A stretch of DNA of 64,000 nucleotides from an uncultured Flavobacteriaceae bacterium (GCA_937136755.1 CAKZOR010000084.1:1-64000); one strand, 5' to 3'. Numbered from the stretch's first letter, positions 10,528-20,924 are shown. The notes: generated by a model not told the origin, from the sequence alone. Translations and numbers: made by a program.

Positions 10528-12376
10528 ACGTGTAGTGGCATTATTCGCCTTAGCACTTTCTGTTGCCGCAACAGCTCAAAACACCGCTTACTGGCAACAA
10601 GAAGCCAATTATACCATGGATGTTACCATGGACGTAAATACATTTCAATACCAGGGAACCCAACAAATTTCTTATACCAACAACTCTCCAGACGCATTGA
10701 ATCAAGTGTTTTATCACCTTTATTTCAATGCCTTTCAACCCGGATCAGAAATGGATGCGAGATTGAGTAATATTGCAGATCCAGACGGAAGAATGATGGA
10801 GGACAAAAAAAGCAGGATTAGCCCGCTAAGTCCAGATGAAATTGGGTTTTTAGATGTAAAAAACTTACTCCAAAACGGAAAACCCGTAAACTTTACAATA
10901 GACGGAACGGTATTACAAGCCATTCTTGCAGAACCTATAGCGCCAGGAGAAACGGTAGTTTTTAGCTTAGAATTTAATGGGCAGGTACCCCTACAAATTA
11001 GACGTTCTGGAAGAAACAGTTCAGAAGGGGTGGCTTTATCTATGTCTCAGTGGTATCCTAAAATGGCAGAATACGACTTTGAAGGCTGGCACGCAGACCC
11101 TTATATTGCTAGAGAATTTCACGGCGTTTGGGGAGACTATGACGTAACCATTACCTTAGATAAAAACTATACCATTGGCGGAACAGGCTATTTACAAAAC
11201 CCTCAGGAAATTGGACACGGATATGAGGCTCCTGGAACAAAGGTTAAAAAGCAAAAAGGAAACACCTTAAGCTGGCATTTTAAAGCCCCTATGGTGCATG
11301 ACTTTATGTGGGCAGCAGACCCAGAGTACACCCATGACGTCCTTGAAATGGAAAATGGACCAAGCCTTCATTTCTTGTATAAAAACAAGCCTGAATTGGT
11401 AGAAAACTGGAAGGCCTTACAGCCAATAACAGCAAAAGCCATGGCGTTTTTTAGCAAAAATGTTGGTCCTTATCCATATGAGCAATACAGTGTAATCCAA
11501 GGAGGAGATGGCGGAATGGAATACGCCATGAGCACTCTAATCACAGGAGAGCGTAAATTAAACTCTTTAATAGGAGTAATGGCACATGAAATGGCCCACT
11601 CATGGTTCCAACATATTTTAGCGACCAACGAAGCCAAACACTCATGGATGGATGAAGGATTCACCTCTTTTATCTCGAGTTTATTCATGCAAGAAATCAG
11701 TGAAAACCCTGCTGAAAATCCATTTGCAGGAAGTTATAGAGGCTACCAGTATCTAATAAAGTCTGGAAAAGAGCAGCCTCAAACCACCCATTCAGACCGA
11801 TACGAATTTAACAGCGCTTATAGCATTGCCGCTTATTCTAAAGGGTCTATTTTCTTGTCTCAATTGGGTTATATCATTGGCCAAGACAAACTGATGGAAA
11901 CCCTTAAAAAATACTACACAGACTTTAAATTCAAGCACCCAACGCCAAACGACTTTAAAAGAACTGCAGAAAAAGTGTCAGGGCTTCAGTTAGACTGGTA
12001 TTTAATGGATTGGACACAAACCACCAATACTATAGATTACGCCATTCAAGAGGTGGTTGCGGCAGACCTTGAAAACACCACAGTGGTTTTAAAGAGAAAA
12101 GGTTTAATGCCTATGCCTCTAGATATTTTGGTGATGTACCAGGATGGGAGTCAAGAAACATTTTATGTGCCCCTTAGGATGATGCGAGGCGGGAAAGAGA
12201 ATCCTTATCCAAGCATTGAAAGAACGGTATTGCCTAACTGGGCTTGGGCTTATCCAAGCTATGAGTTTACTATTTCTAGGCCTTATCAAAGCATTAAAGC
12301 GATTCAAATAGATCCCTCTGGCCTTATGGCCGATGCTGATTTAGACAACAATTCACTCCAATCTGCAGAAGAATAG
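10511..12376 (+). CDS. M1 family zinc metallopeptidase (aminopeptidase N-like), exported
   Basis: HEMAHSWFQH (HEXXH) plus WMDEGFTSF, GGMEYAMSTL; signal peptide; 17-bp overlap with the upstream S8 peptidase gene. Confidence 0.92.
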   Translation: MILFAKRVVALFALALSVAATAQNTAYWQQEANYTMDVTMDVNTFQYQGTQQISYTNNSPDALNQVFYHLYFNAFQPGSEMDARLSNIADPDGRMMEDKKSRISPLSPDEIGFLDVKNLLQNGKPVNFTIDGTVLQAILAEPIAPGETVVFSLEFNGQVPLQIRRSGRNSSEGVALSMSQWYPKMAEYDFEGWHADPYIAREFHGVWGDYDVTITLDKNYTIGGTGYLQNPQEIGHGYEAPGTKVKKQKGNTLSWHFKAPMVHDFMWAADPEYTHDVLEMENGPSLHFLYKNKPELVENWKALQPITAKAMAFFSKNVGPYPYEQYSVIQGGDGGMEYAMSTLITGERKLNSLIGVMAHEMAHSWFQHILATNEAKHSWMDEGFTSFISSLFMQEISENPAENPFAGSYRGYQYLIKSGKEQPQTTHSDRYEFNSAYSIAAYSKGSIFLSQLGYIIGQDKLMETLKKYYTDFKFKHPTPNDFKRTAEKVSGLQLDWYLMDWTQTTNTIDYAIQEVVAADLENTTVVLKRKGLMPMPLDILVMYQDGSQETFYVPLRMMRGGKENPYPSIERTVLPNWAWAYPSYEFTISRPYQSIKAIQIDPSGLMADADLDNNSLQSAEE

Positions 12377-12420
12377 TTGGCATATTAAAACAACCTATTA
12401 AGCCCTAAAAGCAAATAAAC

Positions 12421-12861
12421 GTGTCAGATCAAGATACCGCAGGTTTAAACAAAAATCAACCGACAGAAACGCCCCAAAAATATCTTTCGGGGCGTTTTTC
12501 TCTAGGACAAAAAGAACGCTTAAAAAGCGCCAAATCTATTGAACACTTATTTTCTGAAGGGAAAGCTATTAGTGCATACCCTTTAAGATTGGTTTTTGTG
12601 AGTAAGCCGAATAGTACTGTTCCTATGCAGTGTGCTTTTAGTGTCTCTAAAAGACACTTTAAAAAAGCGGTAGATCGCAACAGGATTAAAAGATTATTAA
12701 GAGAGTCTTATAGGAACATAAAACCTACACTGTATCAAAACCTCTCTCAGCCCTATATGGGTATGATCTTATTTAATGGTAAAGAAATTCCTTCACAAGA
12801 AAATATAGACAAAAGTGTAGCAATCCTTTTAGAGAAATGGTTAAAGAGTTTATCTTTGTAG
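12421..12861 (+). CDS. rnpA: Ribonuclease P protein component
   Basis: GRFSLGQKERLKSAKSIEHLFSEGKAI...FSVSKRHFKKAVDRNRIKRLLRESYR; GTG start. Confidence 0.92.
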   Translation: MSDQDTAGLNKNQPTETPQKYLSGRFSLGQKERLKSAKSIEHLFSEGKAISAYPLRLVFVSKPNSTVPMQCAFSVSKRHFKKAVDRNRIKRLLRESYRNIKPTLYQNLSQPYMGMILFNGKEIPSQENIDKSVAILLEKWLKSLSL

Positions 12862-12877
12862 GGCTATAAAAAATCTT

Positions 12878-13660
12878 ATGAAAGAGATCCAAACGCTTGA
12901 AAAAGCCATTCAACCTTTACGCCATACACTACAAGAACACCCCTTGTACCAATCTTTAAATAGCCTTAAAGATGTGGCTATTTTTATGGAGTTACACGTA
13001 TTTGCTGTATGGGATTTTATGTCTTTATTAAAATCGCTGCAACAACAACTTACTTGTGTTAGCCTCCCTTGGGTGGCCCCTAAAAATCCCACACTCTCTA
13101 GATTTATCAATGAGATAGTGATGGGAGAAGAAAGCGATATAGACCTTAATGGAACCCCCATTAGTCATTATCAAATGTATTTAGACGCCATGAAAGAGGT
13201 AGGGGCGAGTACAGATGGAGTCAATAATTTTATAAATCTTTTAAAAAATGATGTGCCTGTAATAGAGGCTATTCGTAAAGCGCCTTTACAGCCTGCAGTA
13301 AAAGATTTTTTAAACTTTACTTTTGAAACAATAGCGACTGGAAAACCACATCTGGTTGCCGCTGCATTTACTTTTGGGAGGGAAGACCTTATACCAGACA
13401 TGTTTATAGAAATTGTAGGTAAAGCCGCAAAAAAGAATGCCACCAATTATCCAAGGTTTATGTACTATCTCAATAGACATATTGAAATAGATGGTGATGA
13501 ACATGGCCCGCTTTCCTTAAAAATGGTCAGTGAACTCTGTGGAGAAGACGCTTTAAAATGGCAAGAAGCAACAGAAGTATCTCAAAAAGCTTTAGCCGTT
13601 AGAATTGCCCTTTGGAATGCTATTGACAAAGAAATAAACGCTAAATTAGTGACTTACTAA
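12878..13660 (+). CDS. DUF3050 domain-containing protein (heme-oxygenase-like fold)
   Basis: LEKAIQPLRHTLQEHPLYQSLNSLKDVAIFMELHVFAVWDFMSLLKSLQ...YLNRHIEIDGDEHGPLS. Confidence 0.85.
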   Translation: MKEIQTLEKAIQPLRHTLQEHPLYQSLNSLKDVAIFMELHVFAVWDFMSLLKSLQQQLTCVSLPWVAPKNPTLSRFINEIVMGEESDIDLNGTPISHYQMYLDAMKEVGASTDGVNNFINLLKNDVPVIEAIRKAPLQPAVKDFLNFTFETIATGKPHLVAAAFTFGREDLIPDMFIEIVGKAAKKNATNYPRFMYYLNRHIEIDGDEHGPLSLKMVSELCGEDALKWQEATEVSQKALAVRIALWNAIDKEINAKLVTY

Positions 13661-13671
13661 AGCACTAATTC

Positions 13672-14769
13672 ATGAAAAAGCCTTTTTATTTTCTGTTACT
13701 TTTATCTGTTATTCTTGAGCTTGGTTGTGAAAATAAACCCACCAACCCACAAGAAAGTGTTCAAAGTAACTGGGAAATAGGTCCTTTTATAAAGCAAGAC
13801 GCAGAGAACCCCATACTTATTCCTAATCCAGAATTGGTTTTTTTAGACCCTGTAAGTGGGGAGGAAACAGCCTTTGAAGCAAGAAATGTGCTCAACCCAT
13901 CTGCAGTTGTAAAAGATGGAAAAGTGCATTTAATTTATAGGGCTCAAGACCAAAAAATGACTTCTAGAATTGCACTGGCCACTAGCGAAGACGGAATACA
14001 TTTTACCAAAGAAAAAGCACCTATTTTTTTTCCAGAAAATGATGATATGTTGGTGTATGAAGCTTTTGGAGGGGTAGAAGACCCCAGGGTTGTTCAGGGT
14101 CCAAATGGGGAATATATTCTTACCTATACCTCTTATGATGGAAAAACAGCCCGCCTGTGTTTGGCCACCTCAACAGATTTAAAAAAATGGACCAAACACG
14201 GCCCTGTATTAAAAGATCCTAAGAATATAAACTTGTGGTCAAAATCAGGGGCTATTGTTGTAGAACAGTTTGGCGTAGAAATGCGTGCTAAAAAAATAGA
14301 CGGTAAATATTGGATGTATTTTGGAGATACGAATCTATTTATGGCTCATTCAACCAATTTAATTGACTGGAAAGTGCTGGAAAATGCAGAAAATAATACC
14401 ATGGTTTCTGTGCTTCACCCGCGACCTGGATATTTTGACAGTAGGCTAGTAGAGCCTGGCCCATATGCATTATGGACTAAAGACGGGATAAATCTAATTT
14501 ATAACGCCAGTAATGCAGCAAATAACAATGATCCAAATTTACCTCAATTCACCTATGCTGCTGGACAAGCCTTATTTAGCGCAAGTAAACCTTACCAATT
14601 AATTGATAGAACCAAAAGTTACTTTATATATCCCGATAAGGATTATGAAAAAATAGGAGAAGTAAATGAGGTTTGTTTTGTAGAGGGTATGGTCTTTTTT
14701 AAAGATCAATGGTTTTTGTATTACGGCACTGCAGACTCTAAAATTGGTGTGGCAATAGCAGAAAAATAA
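13672..14769 (+). CDS. GH130-like glycosidase/phosphorylase, lipoprotein
   Basis: Lipobox-like LELGC; five-bladed propeller motifs NPSAVVKDGKVHLIYRAQD, GGVEDPRVV, W.MYFGDTN. Confidence 0.8.
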   Translation: MKKPFYFLLLLSVILELGCENKPTNPQESVQSNWEIGPFIKQDAENPILIPNPELVFLDPVSGEETAFEARNVLNPSAVVKDGKVHLIYRAQDQKMTSRIALATSEDGIHFTKEKAPIFFPENDDMLVYEAFGGVEDPRVVQGPNGEYILTYTSYDGKTARLCLATSTDLKKWTKHGPVLKDPKNINLWSKSGAIVVEQFGVEMRAKKIDGKYWMYFGDTNLFMAHSTNLIDWKVLENAENNTMVSVLHPRPGYFDSRLVEPGPYALWTKDGINLIYNASNAANNNDPNLPQFTYAAGQALFSASKPYQLIDRTKSYFIYPDKDYEKIGEVNEVCFVEGMVFFKDQWFLYYGTADSKIGVAIAEK

Positions 14770-14807
14770 GCGCTGACTCATTGATAGGTTTAGCCCTTCT
14801 TAAAAGT

Positions 14808-15257
14808 TTATGACATTGAAGAGCGCTCCATATAAACATGGGGAATACCGTCTTCTAAATACGTCTCTCCAAGTGCGGTAAAACCTAAATCATTATAGAA
14901 ATTTAATAAGTAAGTTTGGGCGGAAAGTCCAATTTCTGTGGTGTTAAAATGATCTTTAACAGCAGTGATAGAAGCTTGCATAATCGCTTTACCAAAATCT
15001 CTTTTTCTACAATCAGCAGCAACCACCACTCTACCAATCGCTGCTTTTTCTAAATAATCCCCTGGTCTAAAAATTCTTGTATAAGCAACAATCCTCCCTT
15101 TAATAGTTCCTAATATATGAAGGGCTTTTTGATCTTTACCATCAATGTCTTGATACACACAATCTTGCTCCACCACAAATACCTCAGAGCGCAACTGAAG
15201 TAGCTCATATAATTGTATGGTGCTTAAAGAAGAAAAGGAACAGCAGTTAATCTCCAT
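14808..15257 (-). CDS. GNAT family N-acetyltransferase (ElaA-like)
   Basis: LYELLQLRSEVFVVEQDCVYQDIDGKDQKALHI...IGRVVVAADCRKRDFGKAIM. Confidence 0.88.
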   Translation of the reverse strand: MEINCCSFSSLSTIQLYELLQLRSEVFVVEQDCVYQDIDGKDQKALHILGTIKGRIVAYTRIFRPGDYLEKAAIGRVVVAADCRKRDFGKAIMQASITAVKDHFNTTEIGLSAQTYLLNFYNDLGFTALGETYLEDGIPHVYMERSSMS

Positions 15258-15367
15258 AGTAATACTTTGTTTTTTTGGGGTGTTTTATAACTGTAGTAAT
15301 TGTTTGATCGTTGCTTATTTTACAAGTGGTAATACATTCTTAAAGTCACTCATTAAAAACTTAATAA

Positions 15368-16276
15368 CTAATCTTGAATGATCGGTTTTTTAGAATCCTC
15401 TTTTTCAAATTCAGGTTGTAAAGTCACATGGTTAATACCGTACTTCTCTAAGAGTAAAGATTCTATTTGAACCAAAACATTGTCAAATTGTTTTAGATTG
15501 AGATTTTTAGAAAATTCTATATGGGCTTCTAAATGGACTTCTGCCTCATTGAGTTGCCATACATGAAGGTGGTGGAGGTTTTTAACAGGTGAAATCTCAG
15601 AAACGTCTGCTTGTAAAGCTTTTAAATTAATATAAGAGGGGGTAAAAAGCATGAGAATTCTAGTAGCGTCTACAATAAGATCATAACCCATATACACTAA
15701 ATAAAGTGCTATAATTAAGGTAAGTAATGGATCTATCCAAAAAATGGAAAAATAGCGCATTAATAGTCCCCCTATTAAAACAGCTATTGAAGCCAACATA
15801 TCAGAGAATAAATGAATATAAGCAGACCTCATATTCATATTATCATTAGCGTCTTTTTTTAATAATAAAACACTAAAACCATTAGCTACTATACCTAATA
15901 AAGAAAACCAAATCACTAAGTCGGCCGCTATTTCTACTGGAGAAACAAAACGTTTATAAGCCTCAATAATTAAAAAAATGGCCACAATAACCAAAGAAGA
16001 CGCATTGACAAATGCCGCTATAATTTCTGCCCTTTTATAACCAAAAGTTTTTCCATAAGAAGCTTTATTTTTAGATAATCTTACTGCAACATAGCTGATT
16101 ATTAGAGATAAAACATCTGAAAAATTATGAAGTGCATCTGAAAGTAAAGCCAAACTACCAGACCATAAACCTCCAACAACTTGCGATGCTGTAATAATGA
16201 TATTAAGAAAAATAGAAATAACTAAATTTCTACCTTTAGCATCATTTGAATGATGGTGAGAATGGTGGTGTCCCAT
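15368..16276 (-). CDS. Cation diffusion facilitator family transporter
   Basis: His-rich N-terminus MGHHHSHHHSNDAKG, SLALLSDALHNFSDVLSLIISYVAV, HLFSDMLASIAVLIGG. Confidence 0.92.
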   Translation of the reverse strand: MGHHHSHHHSNDAKGRNLVISIFLNIIITASQVVGGLWSGSLALLSDALHNFSDVLSLIISYVAVRLSKNKASYGKTFGYKRAEIIAAFVNASSLVIVAIFLIIEAYKRFVSPVEIAADLVIWFSLLGIVANGFSVLLLKKDANDNMNMRSAYIHLFSDMLASIAVLIGGLLMRYFSIFWIDPLLTLIIALYLVYMGYDLIVDATRILMLFTPSYINLKALQADVSEISPVKNLHHLHVWQLNEAEVHLEAHIEFSKNLNLKQFDNVLVQIESLLLEKYGINHVTLQPEFEKEDSKKPIIQD

Positions 16277-16281
16277 AAATG

Positions 16282-16713
16282 TTAACTACAAGCAATTTTT
16301 GCTACTCTATTGGCATGTCTCCCTCCTTCAAAAGGAGTGTCTAAATACACTTTAACCATTTCTAAAGCCTGAGGTAAAGATAAATATCTCGCTGGAAGGG
16401 ATAATATATTCGCATTATTATGTTGCTTAGCTAAAGCCACAATTTCTTTTGACCAACATAAGGCAGCTCTAATATCCTGGTGTTTATTAGCTGTCATAGC
16501 GGCACCATTTCCACTACCACAAATAATAATTCCTAGCGCTGCTTTTTTAGAAGAAACCGCTTCTGCTACCGGATGAATATGATCTGGATAATCTACAGAA
16601 TCTGAAGCATCTGTTCCAAAGTTTAATACCTCATATCCTGATTCTTTAAGAAAGGCTACAATAGCAAATTTATAATCTGTTCCTGCATGGTCATTTCCTA
16701 TAGCTATAGTCAT
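16282..16713 (-). CDS. rpiB: Ribose 5-phosphate isomerase B
   Basis: MTIAIGNDHAGTDYK...DYPDHIHPVAEAV...GIIICGSGNGAAMTANKHQDIRAALCW. Confidence 0.93.
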   Translation of the reverse strand: MTIAIGNDHAGTDYKFAIVAFLKESGYEVLNFGTDASDSVDYPDHIHPVAEAVSSKKAALGIIICGSGNGAAMTANKHQDIRAALCWSKEIVALAKQHNNANILSLPARYLSLPQALEMVKVYLDTPFEGGRHANRVAKIACS

Positions 16714-16739
16714 AAGTGTTTATGTGTATTAGATGATTA

Positions 16740-17310
16740 ATTTGCCTTAAAGGTATAAAAGGCTTTGTTTGTTTTTAGGTTATAAACAATGGTTTTTTAA
16801 GTATTTACTAACCATCTATAAAATAGGTATTTAAGAAATAAGCCTTTTGTTGACAAGTGAATAAAAATTAAACACTTAAAAATTTGTTACTTATTTTAAA
16901 AAATTTAGATATAAAAATAATCTTATAAACCATTTTAATTTTGTCTTTTTTTAAGAATCACTTATCATAAAAAAATGGGGTTTTATGCACTTAAAAAAAA
17001 TAAAAAACAATTAAAAAAAAACTGTTAATAAGCTTATACATCAATGTTAATAATTGAATTAAAATTATGATTTACAATCTAATAATAAAAAGATAGTTAG
17101 TTCATAAAGTGATTTATTTATGTAAAAAAAAAAGTACTTAAAAAGTTATTACACTTATTAACACACTATAATAAGACCTATATTAATTTTATAAAAAAAA
17201 GAAGTAATAATAATAATACTGTAGTTGTGTATAACTTTAAAAGTTTAATGTAATGTTATCATATACTAACCGTACCCTTGGATTATAATTTGTAATTTTA
17301 ACAAATTTTA
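16740..17310. other. Extremely AT-rich divergent intergenic region; candidate replication origin or regulatory region
   Basis: About 570 bp non-coding between rpiB(-) and rnr(+), dominated by A/T runs. TGTTAATAA at 17023-17031 and 17045-17053; TTATTAACA at 17155-17163; TGTGTATAA (exact DnaA-box TTATNCACA complement) at 17226-17234; near-match TTATGCACt at about 16983. Confidence 0.45.
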
Positions 17311-17318
17311 AAAACCGA

Positions 17319-19529
17319 ATGTCAAAAAAGCAAAAACGTTCTAATAACCATCAGAAAAATAATATTACCAAAGGTATTTTTACTGTATTAGAACAAGACT
17401 CAAATAAACCTTTCACTTATAAAGATATTGCAGAAAAGCTTCAAATATTAGACGCTACTAGTAGAAATATTTTAATAAAAAAGTTAGTTTCTTTAAAAGA
17501 GCAAAAACGCATATCTGAACCCACAAGAGGCTATTATCAAGCAATTACTAACGATAAAACAAAACAATACCACGAAGGTACTGTAGATATTACCGGAAAA
17601 GGAAATGCTTATATTATTATAGACGGTTTTGAAGAAGACGTATTCATTCCTTTTAATAAAATAAATAAAGCGTTCCATAGAGATACTGTTCAGGTGTATG
17701 TTTACCCTAGAAGAAAAGGGAAAAAATTAGAAGGAGAAATTATTAGTATTACCCATCGATTTAAAACAACTTTTGTTGGTGTTATTGAAATACAAGATCG
17801 ATTTGCTTTTGTTAAAATAGCGGATTTTAGAATGTATACTGATTTTTTTATATCTCAGCAGGGTATTAATGAAGCTAAAAACGGAGATAAAGTTGTTGTT
17901 GAATTAAAGAATTGGGAACAAAACTCTAGCTCTCCTGAAGGAAAAATAATACAAGTATTAGGCGTTCCAGGGGAGCACCAAACTGAAATACATGCTATTT
18001 TAGCCGCTTATGGTCTTCCTTATGAGTTTCCATATGAGGTGAGTGAATTTGCCAATCAAATAGATACTAGTATTCAAGATTCTGAGATTGCTAAAAGAAG
18101 GGATATGAGAGATGTCCTCACTTTTACTATTGATCCAAAAGATGCAAAAGATTTTGACGACGCACTTTCATTTCAAAAATTAGATAATGGACATTTTGAA
18201 ATAGGCATTCATATCGCAGACGTTTCCCATTATTTACAAGAAGGTACTGTATTAGATGATGAAGCATTTCAAAGGGCAACTTCAGTTTATTTAGTAGATA
18301 GAGTGGTACCAATGCTTCCAGAAGTGCTCTCTAATGAAGCCTGTTCTTTAAGACCTCATGAAGAAAAATATACTTTCTCTGCTATTTTTGAAATAAACTC
18401 TCAAGCACAAATAATTTCTGAATGGTTTGGAAGAACTGTGATTAATTCTAATGAACGTTTTGCTTATGAAGAGGCTCAATATGTAATAGAAACTGAGTCT
18501 AATGAAATTCCATTAAACATCTCTATTAGAGAAACTAATTACAGTATTTCCAATGAAGTGAAAGAGGGTATTTTAACTTTAGATTATCTGGCTAAAATAT
18601 TACGAACCAAGCGTATGAAGCAAGGGGCTATTTCTTTTGACAAAGTAGAAGTTCGTTTTGCTTTAGATGAAGATTTTAATCCTACCACTGTATTTTTTAA
18701 AGAGTCTAAAGACGCTAATAAACTTATTGAGGAATTTATGTTGCTAGCCAATAAACAGGTCGCTGCATTTATTGGGAAACAAAGACCGGAAAAGCCATTT
18801 GTTTATAGAGTTCACGATGAACCAGATGAAGATAAATTAATTGCTTTACAGGGGGTGGTGTCTCGTTTTGGGCATCAACTAGATTTTAAATCTAAGGTAA
18901 CTATGAACCAATCTTTAAATACTTTACTACTGAATGTAAAGGGTAAAAAGGAACAAAATCTAGTAGATACCTTAGCGATAAGATCCATGAGTAAAGCTAT
19001 TTATACCACAGATAACATTGGACATTACGGACTAGCATTTGAACATTATACCCATTTTACCTCTCCGATTAGAAGGTATCCGGATGTCATGGTACACAGG
19101 TTGCTTCAATATTATTTAGAGGGAGGTTCAACCACTAAAAAAGAAGATTTAGAAAAAAAATGTAAGCACAGTTCAGATATGGAAGGTTTAGCAGCTAATG
19201 CAGAGCGTGAATCTATTAAATACATGCAAATAAAATTTATGGAAGACCACCAGGACCAAGAGTTTATTGGGGTTATTTCTGGGGTTACTGAATGGGGTAT
19301 GTATGTAGAAATTATAGAAAATAAATGTGAGGGTATGGTTAGAATTAGAGATATTAAAGGGGATTATTATTCTTTTGATCCTAAAAACTATGCTGTTGTT
19401 GGTGAAAGAAAAAAACAAGTGTACACATTAGGAGACACTGTTGTGGTGATGGTGAAAAACACCGATTTAGAAAAAAGACACTTAGATTTTTCTCTGATTG
19501 GTAAACACCCTATTAATGAGACTCTGTAG
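17319..19529 (+). CDS. rnr: Ribonuclease R
   Basis: TIDPKDAKDFDDALSF...GIHIADVSHYL...HYTHFTSPIRRYPDVMVHRLL, C-terminal S1 domain. Confidence 0.95.
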   Translation: MSKKQKRSNNHQKNNITKGIFTVLEQDSNKPFTYKDIAEKLQILDATSRNILIKKLVSLKEQKRISEPTRGYYQAITNDKTKQYHEGTVDITGKGNAYIIIDGFEEDVFIPFNKINKAFHRDTVQVYVYPRRKGKKLEGEIISITHRFKTTFVGVIEIQDRFAFVKIADFRMYTDFFISQQGINEAKNGDKVVVELKNWEQNSSSPEGKIIQVLGVPGEHQTEIHAILAAYGLPYEFPYEVSEFANQIDTSIQDSEIAKRRDMRDVLTFTIDPKDAKDFDDALSFQKLDNGHFEIGIHIADVSHYLQEGTVLDDEAFQRATSVYLVDRVVPMLPEVLSNEACSLRPHEEKYTFSAIFEINSQAQIISEWFGRTVINSNERFAYEEAQYVIETESNEIPLNISIRETNYSISNEVKEGILTLDYLAKILRTKRMKQGAISFDKVEVRFALDEDFNPTTVFFKESKDANKLIEEFMLLANKQVAAFIGKQRPEKPFVYRVHDEPDEDKLIALQGVVSRFGHQLDFKSKVTMNQSLNTLLLNVKGKKEQNLVDTLAIRSMSKAIYTTDNIGHYGLAFEHYTHFTSPIRRYPDVMVHRLLQYYLEGGSTTKKEDLEKKCKHSSDMEGLAANAERESIKYMQIKFMEDHQDQEFIGVISGVTEWGMYVEIIENKCEGMVRIRDIKGDYYSFDPKNYAVVGERKKQVYTLGDTVVVMVKNTDLEKRHLDFSLIGKHPINETL

Positions 19530-19566
19530 TATTTTTATTATCTTACTTTAATATTACATAACAATA

Positions 19567-20244
19567 ATGAAAGCATTTTTATTCTTCTTATTTTTTAGTG
19601 GTATTATTTTCGCTCAAGGGGATAATATTACATTAAACACAGAAGCTTTTTCTGAGCTTAAAGTGTATGATGGCCTTTCTGTAACCATGACAAAGGGGAC
19701 TGATAATACAGTAGTTATCTCTGGAGAAGACCCTAAAAATGTATCTATTGTTAATGAAGAAGGGGTTTTAAAAATTAAGATGAAGTTTAAAAAAATGTTC
19801 AGTGGCTACAGGACGTTTATATCGCTCAACTACTCGAGTCCTTTTAATATTTTAGACGCAAACGAAGAAGCGAGTATTAAAGTAGACAATCTCATAGAGC
19901 AAGAAAAAATTTCTTTAAAAGTCCAAGAAGGGGCTCAAATAGAAGCTTCTTTAAAAGTAGATCAACTCATAGTTAAAACTGTCACAGGCAGCCAAATTAC
20001 TACTAAAGGATACGCAAAAATTCAAGATGTGTCTATTAATACAGGGGGTATTTATAAGGGACAATCTTTAAAGACTTCTTTTACAACAATTGGTGTAAAT
20101 GCCGGAGGAATTGCCTCCATTTTTGCAACAGATTATGTGGGGGCTACCGTAAAAGCAGGAGGAAAAATTAAAGTTTTTGGGGACCCAAAGAAAATGGATG
20201 AAAAGACATTTTTTGGCGGATCTATCGAGCGTGTTAAGCAATAG
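19567..20244 (+). CDS. Head GIN (DUF2807) domain exported protein
   Basis: Signal peptide; FSELKVYDGLSVTMTKGTDNTVVISGEDPKNVSIVNEEGVLKIKMK beta-repeat pattern. Confidence 0.75.
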   Translation: MKAFLFFLFFSGIIFAQGDNITLNTEAFSELKVYDGLSVTMTKGTDNTVVISGEDPKNVSIVNEEGVLKIKMKFKKMFSGYRTFISLNYSSPFNILDANEEASIKVDNLIEQEKISLKVQEGAQIEASLKVDQLIVKTVTGSQITTKGYAKIQDVSINTGGIYKGQSLKTSFTTIGVNAGGIASIFATDYVGATVKAGGKIKVFGDPKKMDEKTFFGGSIERVKQ

Positions 20245-20246
20245 AG

Positions 20247-20924
20247 ATGTATTCAGATATTCAAGCAGCTATCCCTTTAGGTTTTTTTCTAAGCTTTATG
20301 ATAGGGCCGGTGTTTTTTGTTTTATTGGAAACAGCTGCATTAAAAGGATTTAAAGCCGCCCTTGTGTTTGATTTAGGGGTTATTCTTGCAGACATTATTT
20401 TTATTTCAGCCGCATATTTCAGTAGTATTCAATTATTAGAGAATCTCAAAAATCAACCAGGAATTTATGTGTTTGGGGGGTTAATTCTATTTATTTACGG
20501 CACCACTATAGCTTTTAAAAAAGAACCCCCATTAACAGCGTCTTCAGTGAAGGTAACCAAGAGTTATTACATAGGCTTGTTCATAAAAGGCTTTCTATTG
20601 AATTTTATTAATATTGGTGTGTTGGTTTTTTGGTTGGGTGTTATTCTTATTGTGGGGCCTAATTTAAATAATGATCCCCAACGAATGACCCTGTTTTTCT
20701 CTACAATGATAGGCGCTTATTTCGTCACAGATCTTGTGAAAATAATATTAGCTAAGCAATTAAAAAGTAAGTTAACCCCAAAAAGAGTTCATTACGTAAA
20801 AAAAATAATAGGGGCTATTTTAATCCTTTCTGGCCTTATTTTGTGTGTGAAAGGTTTTTTACCAAAATCTTCTTTAAGTATTGAAAAAAGCATGGAAATA
20901 CTCGAAACAAAAAACCCATCCTAA
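20247..20924 (+). CDS. LysE/RhtB family amino-acid exporter
   Basis: IPLGFFLSFMIGPVFFVLLETAALKGFKAALVFDLGVILADIIFI. Confidence 0.85.
   Translation: MYSDIQAAIPLGFFLSFMIGPVFFVLLETAALKGFKAALVFDLGVILADIIFISAAYFSSIQLLENLKNQPGIYVFGGLILFIYGTTIAFKKEPPLTASSVKVTKSYYIGLFIKGFLLNFINIGVLVFWLGVILIVGPNLNNDPQRMTLFFSTMIGAYFVTDLVKIILAKQLKSKLTPKRVHYVKKIIGAILILSGLILCVKGFLPKSSLSIEKSMEILETKNPS

Noticed and set aside
16740-17310. Horizontal-transfer island interpretation of the AT-rich region
   Set aside because: No mobile-element gene, tRNA or repeat boundary; flanking genes rpiB and rnr are core.
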